Source of the DNA: Pseudorhodoferax sp. Leaf267
Lineage (GTDB): Bacteria; Pseudomonadota; Gammaproteobacteria; Burkholderiales; Burkholderiaceae_C
NCBI RefSeq assembly: GCF_001422405.1
Contig: NZ_LMMV01000012.1
Span: 102,830 to 166,829, forward strand
Direction: 5' to 3'
Length of the DNA: 64,000 nucleotides
In this document: positions 50,468 through 60,241 of the stretch, in pieces
Position numbering within the stretch: the first letter of the stretch is position 1
Layout of the letters: each line of letters begins with the position of its first letter
The notes under the pieces: generated by a model
What the model was told of the DNA's origin: nothing
What the model saw: only the letters and a program-made list of their open reading frames with translations
The model's database searches: none
Position numbers and translations under genes: made by a program

Positions 50468-52138
50468 ATGGCATTGGTGGAAGTGCAAGTCCCCGACATC
50501 GGGGATTTCGATGAAGTGACGGTCATCGAAGTGATGGTGAAAGTGGGCGACACGGTCAAGGCCGAGCAATCGCTGATCACCGTCGAATCGGACAAGGCCT
50601 CGATGGAGATCCCATCCAGCGCCGCCGGCGTGGTCAAGGAGATCAAGGTCAAGATCGACGACAAGGTCAAGCAGGGCTCGCTGGTCCTGGTGCTGGAAGC
50701 TGCGGGTGATGCCGCCGCACCGGCGCCTGCCCCAGCGCCTGCTGCGGCCCCAGCCCCGGCGCCTGCGGCTGCGGCACCGGCTGCCGCGGCCCAGGCGCCA
50801 GCGCAGGGCGGCGGCGTGGTCGAAGTCCGCATCCCGGACATCGGCGACTTCAAGGACGTGGCCGTCATCGAAGTCATGGTCAAGCCCGGCGACAGCATCA
50901 AGCTGGAGCAGTCGCTGATCACCGTCGAATCGGACAAGGCGTCGATGGAGATCCCTTCGTCCGCCGCTGGCGTGCTAAAGGAACTCAAGGTCAAGGTCGG
51001 CGACACCGTCAACATCGGCGATCTGCTGGGCACGGTCGAGAGCGCAGGCGGCGCACCTGCCGCCGCGCCGGCCGCGGCCCCTGCGGCTGCCGCCCCCGCA
51101 CCGGCCGCCAGGAGCGAGGCACCTGCCGCCGCGCCGGCTGCCGCAGCGCCCGCACCCGCTGCCGCCCACAACCCGACCACGGCCCCCACGGGCGCCATGC
51201 CGCACGCATCGCCCTCGGTGCGCAAGTTCGCCCGCGAACTCGGCGTGCCGCTGGCTGAGGTCAAGGGCTCCGGCCCCAAGGGCCGCATCACGCAGGACGA
51301 CGTCCAGGCGTTCACCAAGTCCGTCATGAGCGGTGCTGTGCAGACCAAGGCCCAGGCTGCCAAGGCCCCGTCCGGCGGCGGCGGCGGTGGTGGCGACGGC
51401 GCGGGACTGGGCCTGATCCCGTGGCCCAAAGTCGACTTCACGAAGTTCGGCGAGATCGAGCGCAAGCCGATGGGCCGGATCAAGAAGATCAGCGGCGCCA
51501 ACCTGCACCGCAACTGGGTCGTCATCCCGCACGTCACCAACCATGACGACGCCGACATCACCGACCTGGAAGCCTTCCGCGTCTCCACCAACAAGGAGAA
51601 CGAGAAGTCGGGCGTCAAGGTCACGATGCTGGCCTTCCTGATCAAGGCATCCGTCGCCGCGCTCAAGAAGTTCCCCGAGTTCAACGCTTCGCTGGACGGC
51701 GAGGAACTGGTGCTCAAGAAGTACTTCCACATCGGTTTTGCGGCCGACACGCCGAATGGCCTGGTCGTGCCCGTGATCAAGGACGCCGACAAGAAGGGCG
51801 TGCTGCAGATCAGCACCGAGATGAACGAGCTGGCCAAGAAGGCACGCGACGGCAAGCTGGGCCCGGCCGACATGAGCGGCGCCTGCTTCACGATCAGCTC
51901 GCTGGGCGGCATCGGCGGGCGCTACTTCACGCCCATCATCAACGCGCCCGAAGTCGCGATCCTGGGCGTCTGCAAGAGCACCATCGAGCCCAAGTGGGAC
52001 GGCAAGGCGTTTCAGCCGCGTCTGATGCTGCCGCTGTCGTTGTCGTGGGACCACCGCGTGATCGACGGCGCGGCCGCTGCGCGCTTCAACGCCTACCTGG
52101 GCCAGGTGCTCGGTGACTTCCGGCGCGTGATGCTCTGA
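50468..52138 (+). CDS. aceF: Dihydrolipoamide acetyltransferase, pyruvate dehydrogenase E2
   Basis: 556 residues. It carries acetyl groups from E1 to CoA and forms the complex core. Two tandem lipoyl domains are visible, each with [11 protein letters not shown]; the lipoylated lysines are Lys43 and Lys157. They are separated by long Ala/Pro linkers, followed by the E1/E3-binding domain ([20 protein letters not shown]) and the catalytic domain ending in [17 protein letters not shown] (DHRVIDG active-site motif). The two lipoyl domains are nearly identical at DNA level around the lysine, a local duplication. The HslV-like gene starts 4 nt downstream. Confidence 0.97.
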   Translation: MALVEVQVPDIGDFDEVTVIEVMVKVGDTVKAEQSLITVESDKASMEIPSSAAGVVKEIKVKIDDKVKQGSLVLVLEAAGDAAAPAPAPAPAAAPAPAPAAAAPAAAAQAPAQGGGVVEVRIPDIGDFKDVAVIEVMVKPGDSIKLEQSLITVESDKASMEIPSSAAGVLKELKVKVGDTVNIGDLLGTVESAGGAPAAAPAAAPAAAAPAPAARSEAPAAAPAAAAPAPAAAHNPTTAPTGAMPHASPSVRKFARELGVPLAEVKGSGPKGRITQDDVQAFTKSVMSGAVQTKAQAAKAPSGGGGGGGDGAGLGLIPWPKVDFTKFGEIERKPMGRIKKISGANLHRNWVVIPHVTNHDDADITDLEAFRVSTNKENEKSGVKVTMLAFLIKASVAALKKFPEFNASLDGEELVLKKYFHIGFAADTPNGLVVPVIKDADKKGVLQISTEMNELAKKARDGKLGPADMSGACFTISSLGGIGGRYFTPIINAPEVAILGVCKSTIEPKWDGKAFQPRLMLPLSLSWDHRVIDGAAAARFNAYLGQVLGDFRRVML

Positions 52139-52142
52139 TCGC

Positions 52143-52727
52143 ATGACGACCGTCGTTGTCGTGAAGAAGGCCGGTCAGGTCGCCATCGCGGCCGACACGC
52201 TGGTGACCTTTGGCGACACGCGTCTGACGCACCGCTTCGAGGACAACAGCAAGATCTTCAAGGTCGACACGCCGGCCGGCCCCACCTACGTGGGCATGGC
52301 CGGCACGGTGGCGCACTTCCCCGTGCTGCGCAAGGCCCTCACCGGCCTGCCGCCCGAGGAGCTGCGCCTGTCGAGCAAGGACGAAGTGTTCGAGACCTTC
52401 ACGCGGCTGCACCCGATCCTGAAAGAGAAATTCTTTCTGCAGACCAAGGAAGACGACAGCGACCCCTACGAGTCCAGCCAGTTCAGCGTGGTCATGGCCA
52501 ATGCCAGCGGCATCTACGGCCTGTACAGCTACCGCGAGGTGTTCGAGTTCAAGGAGTTCTGGGGCATCGGCTCGGGCCGCAGCTTCGCACTCGGCGCGAT
52601 GCACGCGTCCTCGGGCCGCGTGAAGACCGCGCGTGAACTGGCGCTGATCGGCGTGGAGACCGGCTGCGAATTCGACAAGAACTCGGCCGGCCCGGCCGAG
52701 GTGTTCACGGTCAAGTTGAAGACATAG
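52143..52727 (+). CDS. HslV-like Ntn-hydrolase (proteasome beta-type fold) inside the pdh operon
   Basis: 194 residues. The N terminus reads MTTVVVVKKAGQVAIAADTL. In HslV the mature enzyme begins TTIVSV, with a catalytic N-terminal Thr exposed after Met removal and an Asp about 17 residues in. Both positions are matched here (Thr2; Asp in AADT). A Lys in NSKIFKV lies near HslV Lys33, and GIGSGRSFALGAM matches HslV IGSGGPYA, which contains the supporting Ser. So this looks like a potentially active Ntn hydrolase paralogous to HslV, not HslV itself: the body is diverged and no hslU partner is adjacent. Position 4 nt after aceF and 39 nt before lpdA argues for co-expression with pyruvate dehydrogenase. 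Substrate unknown. Confidence 0.8.
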   Translation: MTTVVVVKKAGQVAIAADTLVTFGDTRLTHRFEDNSKIFKVDTPAGPTYVGMAGTVAHFPVLRKALTGLPPEELRLSSKDEVFETFTRLHPILKEKFFLQTKEDDSDPYESSQFSVVMANASGIYGLYSYREVFEFKEFWGIGSGRSFALGAMHASSGRVKTARELALIGVETGCEFDKNSAGPAEVFTVKLKT

Positions 52728-52766
52728 AAAGCGGCCCGGACGAACGGGCGGCCCATGGAGAAACAA

Positions 52767-54584
52767 ATGGCAAATGTGGAAATCAAGGTTCCGGACATTG
52801 GCGACTTCGACGAAGTCGCGGTGATCGAAGTGCTGGTCAAGGTCGGCGACACGGTCAAGACCGAGCAGTCGCTGATCACGGTCGAGAGCGACAAGGCCTC
52901 GATGGAGATCCCGTCGAGCACGGGCGGCAAGGTCGTCGAGCTCAAGGTCGCCGTGGGCGACAAGGTCAAGGAAGGCTCGGTCATCATGGTGGTGGAGGCG
53001 GCCGGCGAGGCTGCCGCGGCAGCACCTGCCCCTGCGACTGCGCCTGCCAAGGCACCTGCACCCGCACCGGCACCCGCGGCTCCCGCACCCGCACCTCAAG
53101 CCGCCGGCAGCTTCAAGGGCACGGCAGACCTGGAATGCGACGTGCTGGTGCTCGGCGCCGGCCCCGGCGGCTATTCCGCCGCCTTCCGCGCGGCCGACCT
53201 GGGCCTCAAGACCGTGCTGGTCGAGCGCTACGCCACGCTGGGCGGCGTCTGCCTGAACGTGGGCTGCATCCCCTCCAAGGCCTTGCTGCACGTGGCCGCG
53301 GTGATGGACGAGGTCAAGCACTTCGCCGACCTGGGCGTGGAGTTCGCCCCGCCCAAGGTCGACCGCGCCAAGCTGCTCGCGCACAAGAACAAGGTGGTGG
53401 GCAAGCTCACCGGCGGCCTGACCGCCATGGCCAAGATGCGCAAGGTAACCACCGTGCGCGGCGTCGGCACCTTCCTGGATGCCTACCACCTGGAAGTGGA
53501 CGAGACCTCCGGCACGAGCTGGGACACGACCGGCAAGAAGCAGGTCATCAAGTTCCGCAATTGCATCATCGCGGCCGGTTCGCAGTCGGTGAGCCTGCCC
53601 TTCATGCCCAAGGACGACCCGCGCGTGGTCGACTCCACGGGCGCGCTGGCGATGGGGACCGACCCCAAGCGCATGCTGGTGCTGGGCGGCGGAATCATCG
53701 GCCTGGAAATGGGCACGGTGTATTCCACGCTCGGCGCGCGGCTGGACGTGGTGGAGATGCTGGACGGCCTGATGCAAGGCGCCGACCGCGACCTGGTCAA
53801 GGTCTGGCAGAAGATGAACGCGCCGCGCTTCGACAACATCATGACCAGCACGAAGACTGTCGGCGCCGAAGCGACCAAGGACGGCATCAAGGTCATGTTC
53901 GAAGGCGCCAACGCGCCCAAGGAGCCGCAGGTCTACGACCTGGTGCTGCAGGCCGTGGGCCGCAGCCCCAACGGCAAGAAGATCGGCGCCGACAAGGCCG
54001 GCGTGGCCGTGACCGACCGCGGCTTCATCAACGTCGACATCCAGATGCGCACCAACGTGCCGCACATCTTCGCCATCGGCGACATCGTGGGCCAGCCCAT
54101 GCTGGCGCACAAGGCGGTGCACGAGGCGCATGTGGCCGCCGAGGTCATCGCCGGTGAGCAAAAGGGCGACAAGGAACTGGCCAGCGCCGCGTTCAACGCG
54201 CGCGTGATCCCCAGCGTGGCCTACACCGACCCCGAGGTGGCCTGGGTCGGCCTCACGGAAGACCAGGCCAAGGCCGAAGGCATCAAGGTCAAGAAGGGCC
54301 ACTTCCCGTGGTCGGCTTCGGGCCGGGCGATTGCCAATGGCCGCGACGAAGGCTTCACCAAGCTGCTGTTCGACGCCGAGACGCACCGCATCCTGGGCGG
54401 CGGCATCGTCGGCACGCATGCCGGCGACATGATCGGCGAGGTGGCCCTGGCCATCGAGATGGGCGCCGACGAGATCGACATCGGCAAGACCATCCACCCG
54501 CACCCCACGCTGGGCGAGAGCATCGGCATGGCGGCCGAGGTGGCGCATGGGACGTGTACGGACTTGCCGCCTGCGCGGAAGTAA
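52767..54584 (+). CDS. lpdA: Dihydrolipoyl dehydrogenase (E3) with an N-terminal lipoyl domain
   Basis: 605 residues. The flavoprotein that reoxidises dihydrolipoamide with NAD+. Residues 1-80 form a lipoyl domain ([12 protein letters not shown], Lys43) joined by an Ala/Pro linker to the E3 body. The body has FAD fold [14 protein letters not shown], redox disulfide [13 protein letters not shown] (Cys162/Cys167), NAD fold [13 protein letters not shown], and C-terminal catalytic HPHPTLGES. Lipoyl-E3 fusions are known in betaproteobacteria (PdhL, Neisseria P64k). A GGAG just upstream chooses ATG 52767 over 52755. Last gene of the operon; a strong terminator follows 30 nt after the stop. Confidence 0.97.
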   Translation: MANVEIKVPDIGDFDEVAVIEVLVKVGDTVKTEQSLITVESDKASMEIPSSTGGKVVELKVAVGDKVKEGSVIMVVEAAGEAAAAAPAPATAPAKAPAPAPAPAAPAPAPQAAGSFKGTADLECDVLVLGAGPGGYSAAFRAADLGLKTVLVERYATLGGVCLNVGCIPSKALLHVAAVMDEVKHFADLGVEFAPPKVDRAKLLAHKNKVVGKLTGGLTAMAKMRKVTTVRGVGTFLDAYHLEVDETSGTSWDTTGKKQVIKFRNCIIAAGSQSVSLPFMPKDDPRVVDSTGALAMGTDPKRMLVLGGGIIGLEMGTVYSTLGARLDVVEMLDGLMQGADRDLVKVWQKMNAPRFDNIMTSTKTVGAEATKDGIKVMFEGANAPKEPQVYDLVLQAVGRSPNGKKIGADKAGVAVTDRGFINVDIQMRTNVPHIFAIGDIVGQPMLAHKAVHEAHVAAEVIAGEQKGDKELASAAFNARVIPSVAYTDPEVAWVGLTEDQAKAEGIKVKKGHFPWSASGRAIANGRDEGFTKLLFDAETHRILGGGIVGTHAGDMIGEVALAIEMGADEIDIGKTIHPHPTLGESIGMAAEVAHGTCTDLPPARK

Positions 54585-54613
54585 GCACCGTCAAGCTGGC
54601 CATTGCTGAAAGG

Positions 54614-54645
54614 GCCCGGACTGGCAACGGTCCGGGCTTTTGTTT
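54614..54645 (+). terminator. Rho-independent terminator of the pyruvate dehydrogenase operon
   Basis: An 8-bp GC-rich stem GCCCGGAC/GTCCGGGC (54614-54621 with 54630-54637) with an 8-nt loop, followed by TTTTGTTTT. It lies 30 nt after the lpdA stop and is the best terminator in the window. Confidence 0.9.
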
Positions 54646-54697
54646 TGATGAAGTCGAGCCGATCACGATCGCTGTCGCGGAACTGGCGTGAAGTCGA

Positions 54698-55255
54698 CTA
54701 CTTCAACTCGACCTTGATCCCATCGGCCAGCACCGTGATGGCGCCGATCTCGTAGGTCTTCAAACCCACGGTCAGCTCCTCCTTCGTGAAGGTGCGCAGC
54801 GCCCGGCCCTGCAGCAGTTCTTGCGCGACCAGCCCGCCGATGCGCTGCAGGCGTTCGGCATTGCTGCCGGTCACACCCTGCAGCGTCAGCCGCTCGGCCT
54901 TGGGCTGGTCCAGCTGCAGGGCCCGCGTCGCCGGGTCGTAGCGCAGCGCGCTGCTGAGCGCCACCACCCCATCGACCACGCCGGCCGCCAGCAGCGGGCT
55001 GGTGATCGATAGCTGGGCCGTGATGGCCGCGCGGTTGGCTGCGGCATTCAGGCCCAGCTGCGGGTCGCGCAGCGCCACCGTGAAGATTTCGGCGTAGCGC
55101 TGCGCCAGCGGGAACTGCTTGGTGACGAGCGCCTGCAGCTCCGCATGGCTGGCTGTGTACTCGCTGGTCCAGAAATTGAAGCCGGCCAGCGCGCGCAGCG
55201 GCAGTGCGGCACCGAGCAAGGCAAGTGACAGATGGCGGCGTGAGAGGGCGGACAT
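54698..55255 (-). CDS. Putative exported DUF1439-type protein
   Basis: 185 residues. An N-terminal export signal has a twin-arginine start (SRRHLSLALLGAALPLRALA); it lacks a Cys lipobox, so it is probably soluble periplasmic. The mature part (FPLAQRYAEIFTVALRDPQL, GVVDGVVALSSALRYDPATR, IKVEL end) looks like the DUF1439/YceB fold, proteins that resemble lipid-binding tubular folds. Role unknown. It is convergent with the pdh operon across the terminator. Confidence 0.72.
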   Translation of the reverse strand: MSALSRRHLSLALLGAALPLRALAGFNFWTSEYTASHAELQALVTKQFPLAQRYAEIFTVALRDPQLGLNAAANRAAITAQLSITSPLLAAGVVDGVVALSSALRYDPATRALQLDQPKAERLTLQGVTGSNAERLQRIGGLVAQELLQGRALRTFTKEELTVGLKTYEIGAITVLADGIKVELK

Positions 55256-55328
55256 GCGGCGTTGCGAAGAGGCAGCCCGCCATTGTGGGGCGGCGCGTCA
55301 AACCCCGGCCGGGCCTGCGGTCTTGCGC

Positions 55329-56567
55329 TCAGGCCGCGCGCAGACGCCAGCGCACGGCCGCCAGTCCGATCAAAGTCAGCACCGCGAACCCCGCGCCTGC
55401 CAGAAAGGTGCCTTGGTGGCCCACCGCGTCCCACAGCGCCCCGGCGATCACGCTGGCCAGCAGCAGCGCCACGCCCGTCAACAGGTTGAACATGCCGAAG
55501 GCCGTGCCGCGCAGTTCGGCCGGTGCGTGGTCGGCGATCATGGCGTTGAACAGGCCCTGCGTGAAACCCATGTGCAGCCCCCACAGCGCCACGCCCAACG
55601 CCAGGCCCCAGGCGTCGCCAGCAAACGCCAGCACCAGATCGGCAGCGACCAGCAGCACCAGCCCGGCACTCAGCACGGCCGTGCGGCTCACGCGGTCGGA
55701 CAGCGCGCCGGCCGGATAGGCCGACAGCGCATAGGCCACACCCATCACCACCAGCACGGCGGGTGCCCACATGAGCGGCAGGCCGACGGACTCCGCGCGC
55801 AGGATCAGGAAGGCCTCGCTGAAGCGCGCGAGCGTGAACACCGTGGCCACACCCACCACCCACCAGTAGGGCGTGCCCAGCCGGGCCAGCTCGCTGCGAC
55901 TGAGCGGCGCGCGCACCTGGCGTGGCGCGACCACCTTGGGCTCGCGCACCGCGAACACCAGTACCGCCACGGCCAGGAAGGCCGGCACCACGGCGACCCA
56001 GAACACGGTCTGGAAGTTGTTCGCCGTCCACCACATCAGGCCCATGGCCAGCAGCGGGCCTGTGAAAGCGCCGATGGTGTCCAGCGTCTGGCGCAGGCCA
56101 AAGGCGGCGCCGCGCAGGTGCGCGGGCGCGATGTCGGCCACCAGCGCATCGCGCGGCGCACCGCGGATGCCCTTGCCCACGCGGTCGACGAAGCGCGCGC
56201 CCACCAGCCATTCCAGCGCGGGCGCCAGCGGGAACACCGGCTTGGTCAGCGCGCCCAGGCCGTAGCCCACCACGGCCAGCAGCTTGCGCTTGCCGAGCCG
56301 GTCGCTCAGCGCGCCCGAGAACACCTTGGTAATCGAGGCCGTGGCCTCGGCGATGCCTTCGATCAGCCCCACGGCCAGCACCGAGGTGCCCAGCACCGTC
56401 ACCATGTACAGCGGCAGCAGCGCATGGATCATCTCGGAGGAGATGTCCATGAGCATGGAGACGAAGCCCAGCGCCCACACGCCGCCGGGGATGGCGCTGG
56501 AGCAAGCAGGTGTGGGCGGCTGGGAATCGGTGGTGGGCGTCGAAGGCACAGCGGTTTGTAGCGGCAA
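55329..56567 (-). CDS. MFS transporter, 12-helix, substrate unknown
   Basis: 412 residues with about twelve membrane helices. Distinct features are SMLMDISSEMIHALLPLYMV in helix 1, FSGALSDRLGKRK (motif A) and RFVDRVGKGIRGAPRDALVA in the loop after helix 4. The last motif defines a DHA1-like subgroup that I cannot match to a substrate. It follows the Bug receptor gene by 22 nt on the same strand, at the end of the tcu operon. It is not obviously TcuC (the citrate/tricarballylate MFS permease), though an uptake role for the same carboxylate is possible by position. Confidence 0.87.
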   Translation of the reverse strand: MPLQTAVPSTPTTDSQPPTPACSSAIPGGVWALGFVSMLMDISSEMIHALLPLYMVTVLGTSVLAVGLIEGIAEATASITKVFSGALSDRLGKRKLLAVVGYGLGALTKPVFPLAPALEWLVGARFVDRVGKGIRGAPRDALVADIAPAHLRGAAFGLRQTLDTIGAFTGPLLAMGLMWWTANNFQTVFWVAVVPAFLAVAVLVFAVREPKVVAPRQVRAPLSRSELARLGTPYWWVVGVATVFTLARFSEAFLILRAESVGLPLMWAPAVLVVMGVAYALSAYPAGALSDRVSRTAVLSAGLVLLVAADLVLAFAGDAWGLALGVALWGLHMGFTQGLFNAMIADHAPAELRGTAFGMFNLLTGVALLLASVIAGALWDAVGHQGTFLAGAGFAVLTLIGLAAVRWRLRAA

Positions 56568-56589
56568 GCCGTGCAGTATCGATGACGGA

Positions 56590-57567
56590 CTAATTGGCGC
56601 TGATCTTGCGCTCGCGCACGATGGCGCTCCACTTCGCGTCTTCCTGCTTCATGAACGCCGTCAGCTCGGCTCGCGTGGTCGGTTGCGGCGTCAGGCCGTG
56701 CTTCTCCAGCGCGTCCTTCACGCCCGGATCGTGCAGTACCTTCACGATCTCCAGGTTCCAGCGTTCCAGCAGCGGCGCGGGCGTCTTGCCGGGTGCCACG
56801 AAGGCGTACCAGTTCAAGGCCTCGAAGCCAGGGTAGCCAGACTCGGCCACCGTGGGAATGCTCGGCATGTAGGCCGGCCGCGCCAGCCCGGTCGTGGCCA
56901 GCGGCACCAGGCGGCCGCTCTCCACGTGCGGCAAGGCAGTGGGCGGTGCCGAAAAGTAGGAGGCAATGCGTTCGCCCAGCAAATCTTGCAGCGCTGGTGC
57001 GCCGCCCTTGTAGGGCACATGCACCATCTCCACCCCGGCGCGCTGGTTGAAGAGCTCGCCCGCCAGGTGCGATGCCGACCCGGCACCGGTGGAGGCGAAG
57101 TCCACCGCGTCGGGCTTCTTCTTCGCCAAGGCCACGAACTCGGCGAGGTTCTTCACGCCCAGGCCCTTGTGGGCGACCAGCACGTTCGGAAAGTTCACGC
57201 CGCCCGAGATCGCGGCGAGGTCCTTGAACGGGTCGTACGGCAGCTTCATGAGGTGCGGCGCAATCGTCAACGGGCCGATGGAGCCGAACAACAGCACCGA
57301 GCCGTCGGCTGCGGCGTTGGCCACGAACTGGTGGGCGATGTTGCCGCCCGCGCCGCCCTTGTTGTCCACCACGACCGCTTGGCCGATGTTATCGCCCAGC
57401 TTCTTGGCGATCAGCCGCGCGGCCGCGTCCGCAGCGCCGCCAGCCGCGAAGCCGACGACCAGCGTGACCGGCTTCTTGGGCGGAAAGTCCTGCGCCTGCG
57501 GGATGCCGCACAGCAGCAGCGTGGCGCCGGCCAGCGCGGTGGCGCGCAGCATGTGTCTTTTGTTCAT
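56590..57567 (-). CDS. Bug/TctC-family periplasmic carboxylate receptor
   Basis: 325 residues with a signal peptide (MNKRHMLRATALAGATLLL, cleavage near QAQ). The family is greatly expanded in Burkholderiales. Typical motifs are VTLVVGFAAGGAADAAARLI, VVVDNKGGAGGNIAHQFVA, VHVPYKGGAPALQDLL and PTVAESGYPGFEALNWY. Members bind carboxylates by a water-mediated pincer and serve tripartite tricarboxylate transporters or sensors. No tctA/tctB genes are here. Its place 21 nt after tcuB suggests a ligand such as tricarballylate, citrate or aconitate (inference). Confidence 0.93.
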   Translation of the reverse strand: MNKRHMLRATALAGATLLLCGIPQAQDFPPKKPVTLVVGFAAGGAADAAARLIAKKLGDNIGQAVVVDNKGGAGGNIAHQFVANAAADGSVLLFGSIGPLTIAPHLMKLPYDPFKDLAAISGGVNFPNVLVAHKGLGVKNLAEFVALAKKKPDAVDFASTGAGSASHLAGELFNQRAGVEMVHVPYKGGAPALQDLLGERIASYFSAPPTALPHVESGRLVPLATTGLARPAYMPSIPTVAESGYPGFEALNWYAFVAPGKTPAPLLERWNLEIVKVLHDPGVKDALEKHGLTPQPTTRAELTAFMKQEDAKWSAIVRERKISAN

Positions 57568-57588
57568 CGTGGGCTCCTTGGTGTTGAA

Positions 57589-58773
57589 TCAGTCGCTGCC
57601 CAAGCCGATGGGGTTGGGCTGGCGTTTCTCTACTGCATGGCGCAGCAGCGCGGCCGTGCGGAAGATGCCGTGGGCGAATTTGCCGTAGGGCAGGGTGGCG
57701 AACAGCGCCATCACGGCGCCCAGGTGCAGGCACAGTGCCAGCGCCAGGGCCGGCGTGCCGCGCGCCAGCCACAGCGCCAGGCCGCTGGCGCTGGTCAAGA
57801 ACAGCAGCGCGATGAAGCCGCGGTCCATGGGCTTCTGTGCCGCATCGCCATGCTCAGGGTGGCGTCGCAGGTTCAGCCGCCACAGCCCGGCCGTGCCCAC
57901 CATCAGGCTGATGCCGCCCACCACGCCCAGCAGCTTGGGCAGGCTGGGCAGTTCGTAGGGCGCCACCCAGCCGAAGGCGTAGTGGTAGAGCGTGGCCACA
58001 CTGGTGGCTGCAAAGCACAGCATGAAGCCGTAGAACGTGAGGTGATGCATGCGCCTGCGTGCCAGCGTGTGGGCGTCGTCCTCGTTGTGGCAACCCTCGC
58101 CGTGGCCGCCGTCCAGGTACTTGAGGCGCAACACGGCGTCGGCCGCCTCGGCCGTGGCCGGCGGTGTCAGCGCCGCGCCGCTGGTGGCAGGCAGCACCTC
58201 GCGCCAGAAGCGGCGTACGCCCAGCGCCAGCGCCAGCGTGGCGAAGAGGAACACCGGCGCGAACAGGCCGACCAGCAGGTTGTGCGGAAAGATCGCATAG
58301 AAGCCGCCGGTGGGCGACGTGCGCCACAGTGCGGCAAGCCCCTGGCCCTGCAGCACCACGGCCAGCACCAGGAACAGCGCCAGGCCACCCGCCAGCGCCA
58401 GGGCCAGCGTGAGCCCGTTGCGCTGGTACAGCGCGCCCAGTGCCCTTGGCCAGGCGTAGTCGGCATAGGTCTGCCCGCGCACCTGGGCCATGGCCTGCGG
58501 CACGTTCACGGCGAACGCGTGCGGCGGCGCGTACTGGCAGGCGTGCAGGCAGGCGCCGCAGTTGTGGCACAGGTTGGCCAGGAAGTGGATGTCGGCCTTG
58601 CCGAACTCCAGCCGCCGCGTCATGGCCGGAAAGACCGCGCAGAAGCCCTCGCAGTAGCGGCAGGCATTACAGATCTGCATCTGGCGTGCCACCTCGGTCT
58701 CGGGCGGGCTCAACACGATCTCGCCGTCGGCCAGCGCGCTGGCATCGCGGACCAGGGCTTCAAGCGCCTGCAT
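57589..58773 (-). CDS. tcuB: Tricarballylate/citrate utilisation protein TcuB
   Basis: 394 residues. The N-terminal part has two ferredoxin-like clusters, [11 protein letters not shown] and [19 protein letters not shown]. The rest is a polytopic membrane part with several histidines suited to haem ligation ([31 protein letters not shown]). In Salmonella TcuB reoxidises the flavin of TcuA and passes electrons to the quinone pool. The start at ATG 58773 overlaps the 3' end of tcuA by 14 nt. A start 14 codons upstream is possible but less conserved-looking. Confidence 0.92.
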   Translation of the reverse strand: MQALEALVRDASALADGEIVLSPPETEVARQMQICNACRYCEGFCAVFPAMTRRLEFGKADIHFLANLCHNCGACLHACQYAPPHAFAVNVPQAMAQVRGQTYADYAWPRALGALYQRNGLTLALALAGGLALFLVLAVVLQGQGLAALWRTSPTGGFYAIFPHNLLVGLFAPVFLFATLALALGVRRFWREVLPATSGAALTPPATAEAADAVLRLKYLDGGHGEGCHNEDDAHTLARRRMHHLTFYGFMLCFAATSVATLYHYAFGWVAPYELPSLPKLLGVVGGISLMVGTAGLWRLNLRRHPEHGDAAQKPMDRGFIALLFLTSASGLALWLARGTPALALALCLHLGAVMALFATLPYGKFAHGIFRTAALLRHAVEKRQPNPIGLGSD

Positions 58774-60163
58774 GCTGTGCTCCCAAGGCGGACTTGGCCG
58801 CGTTCGTTCCGGCAATGCGGCCGAAGGCCGTGCCGATGGACATGCCCACGCCCGCCGTGTAGCCCTTGCCCAGCACGTTGCCGGCCATCATTTCGCCGGC
58901 CACGAACAGGTTCTCGCTGGGCGCACCGGCAAAGCGCACGGCCGCGGTCTCGTCGGTCAGCAGGCCCAGGTAGGTGAAGGTCACGCCGGGCTTGAGCGCG
59001 TAGCCGTAGAACGGCGGCTTCACGATGGGCCGCGCCCAGTGCGTCTTGGCCGGCTGCACGCCTTCAGTGTGGCAATCGTCCAGCGCGGTGTGGTCGAACG
59101 TGCCGACGCGGCAGGCGGCGTTGTAGGCGTCCAGCGTCTGCATGAAGGCTGGCACGGGCAGGCCGAGTTGCTGCGCCAGTTCGGGCAGGCTGTCGGCTCG
59201 CACGCCGGGAAACACCGGCGGCATGAAGCGCCCGATGGCCTGGCTGTCGATGATGGAGAAGCCGACCTGCCCCGGCTGCTGCGCCACCAGTCGCCCCCAG
59301 ATCGCGTAGCGCTTGGGCCAGAAGTCCTCGCCCTCGTCGTAGAAGCGTTCACCGTCGCGGTTCACCACGACGCCCAGCGACACGCAGTCGATGCGCGTGC
59401 AGATGCCGCCGTCGTACAGCGGCGCGCGCGCGTCGATGGCCACCATGTGGGCCTGCGTGGCGTCGCCAATGCGCTCGGCGCCGTGGTCCTCCAGCAGGTG
59501 CCGCAGCAGCACGCCCTGGTTGAAGCGCGTGCCGCGGATCAGGAAGTTGTCCGACGGCCATTCGCCGCGCGCGTTCTGGCCCCAGGCCTCGCGCAGCCAG
59601 TCGCGGTTCGATTCGAAGCCGCCGGCCGCCAGCACGCAGGCCCGCGCCGTGATGCGCTCACCCCGGCAGTGCGCGGCGATGAAGCGGCCGTCCTCGACCT
59701 CGATGCGGTCCACCGGTGCGTCGTAGCGCACCTGCACGCCCAGCCGCTCGGCACTGCGGTAGTAGGCGTTCACCAGCGCCTTGCCGCCGCCCATGAAGAA
59801 CGCATTGGTGCGCGCCACATGCAGCGCGCCCGACAGCGGCGGCTGAAAGTGCACGCCGTGGCTGCGCATCCAGGGCCGGCAGCCCGACGATGCACGGATC
59901 ACCAGCCGCGCCAGCGCCTCGTTGGTCAGGCCGCCGGTCACCTTCAGCAGGTCCTGCCAGAACTCTTCTTCGGGATAGGCCTCGACCAGCACGTCCTGCG
60001 GGGCGTCGTGCATGCAGCGCAGGTTGCGGGTATGGGCGGAATTGCCGCCGCGCCAGGGGCGGGGGGCGGCTTCCAGCAGCAGCACGCTGGCGCCGGCTTC
60101 GCGCGCCATCAGCGCGGCGCACAGCGCGGCATTGCCGCCGCCGATGACCAGGACATCGATCAC
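58760..60163 (-). CDS. tcuA: FAD-dependent tricarballylate dehydrogenase TcuA
   Basis: 467 residues. FAD-binding N terminus [20 protein letters not shown], then a fumarate-reductase-like flavoprotein pattern: [48 protein letters not shown] and the C-terminal [17 protein letters not shown]. TcuA oxidises tricarballylate to cis-aconitate, feeding the TCA cycle. tcuB overlaps its 3' end, and the LysR regulator gene lies 78 nt upstream on the same strand. Confidence 0.92.
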   Translation of the reverse strand: MIDVLVIGGGNAALCAALMAREAGASVLLLEAAPRPWRGGNSAHTRNLRCMHDAPQDVLVEAYPEEEFWQDLLKVTGGLTNEALARLVIRASSGCRPWMRSHGVHFQPPLSGALHVARTNAFFMGGGKALVNAYYRSAERLGVQVRYDAPVDRIEVEDGRFIAAHCRGERITARACVLAAGGFESNRDWLREAWGQNARGEWPSDNFLIRGTRFNQGVLLRHLLEDHGAERIGDATQAHMVAIDARAPLYDGGICTRIDCVSLGVVVNRDGERFYDEGEDFWPKRYAIWGRLVAQQPGQVGFSIIDSQAIGRFMPPVFPGVRADSLPELAQQLGLPVPAFMQTLDAYNAACRVGTFDHTALDDCHTEGVQPAKTHWARPIVKPPFYGYALKPGVTFTYLGLLTDETAAVRFAGAPSENLFVAGEMMAGNVLGKGYTAGVGMSIGTAFGRIAGTNAAKSALGAQHAGA

Positions 60164-60241
60164 TTCGGAGTCTCCTTGTGGGGTGCCGCGACTCTAGGGA
60201 CGCGAGCGGCACCGCGACAGGCGGCCCCGGGAAACGGGTCT

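Noticed and set aside
50706-50830. GC-rich low-complexity repeat in aceF, considered as a microsatellite
   Set aside because: It encodes the normal Ala/Pro interdomain linker of E2; similar linkers occur in lpdA and at 51040-51190.
48079-51912. A 1277-codon open frame antisense to aceE/aceF
   Set aside because: Its sequence mirrors the codon bias of the sense genes (repetitive Ala/Gly stretches opposite the lipoyl linkers); no domain is visible.
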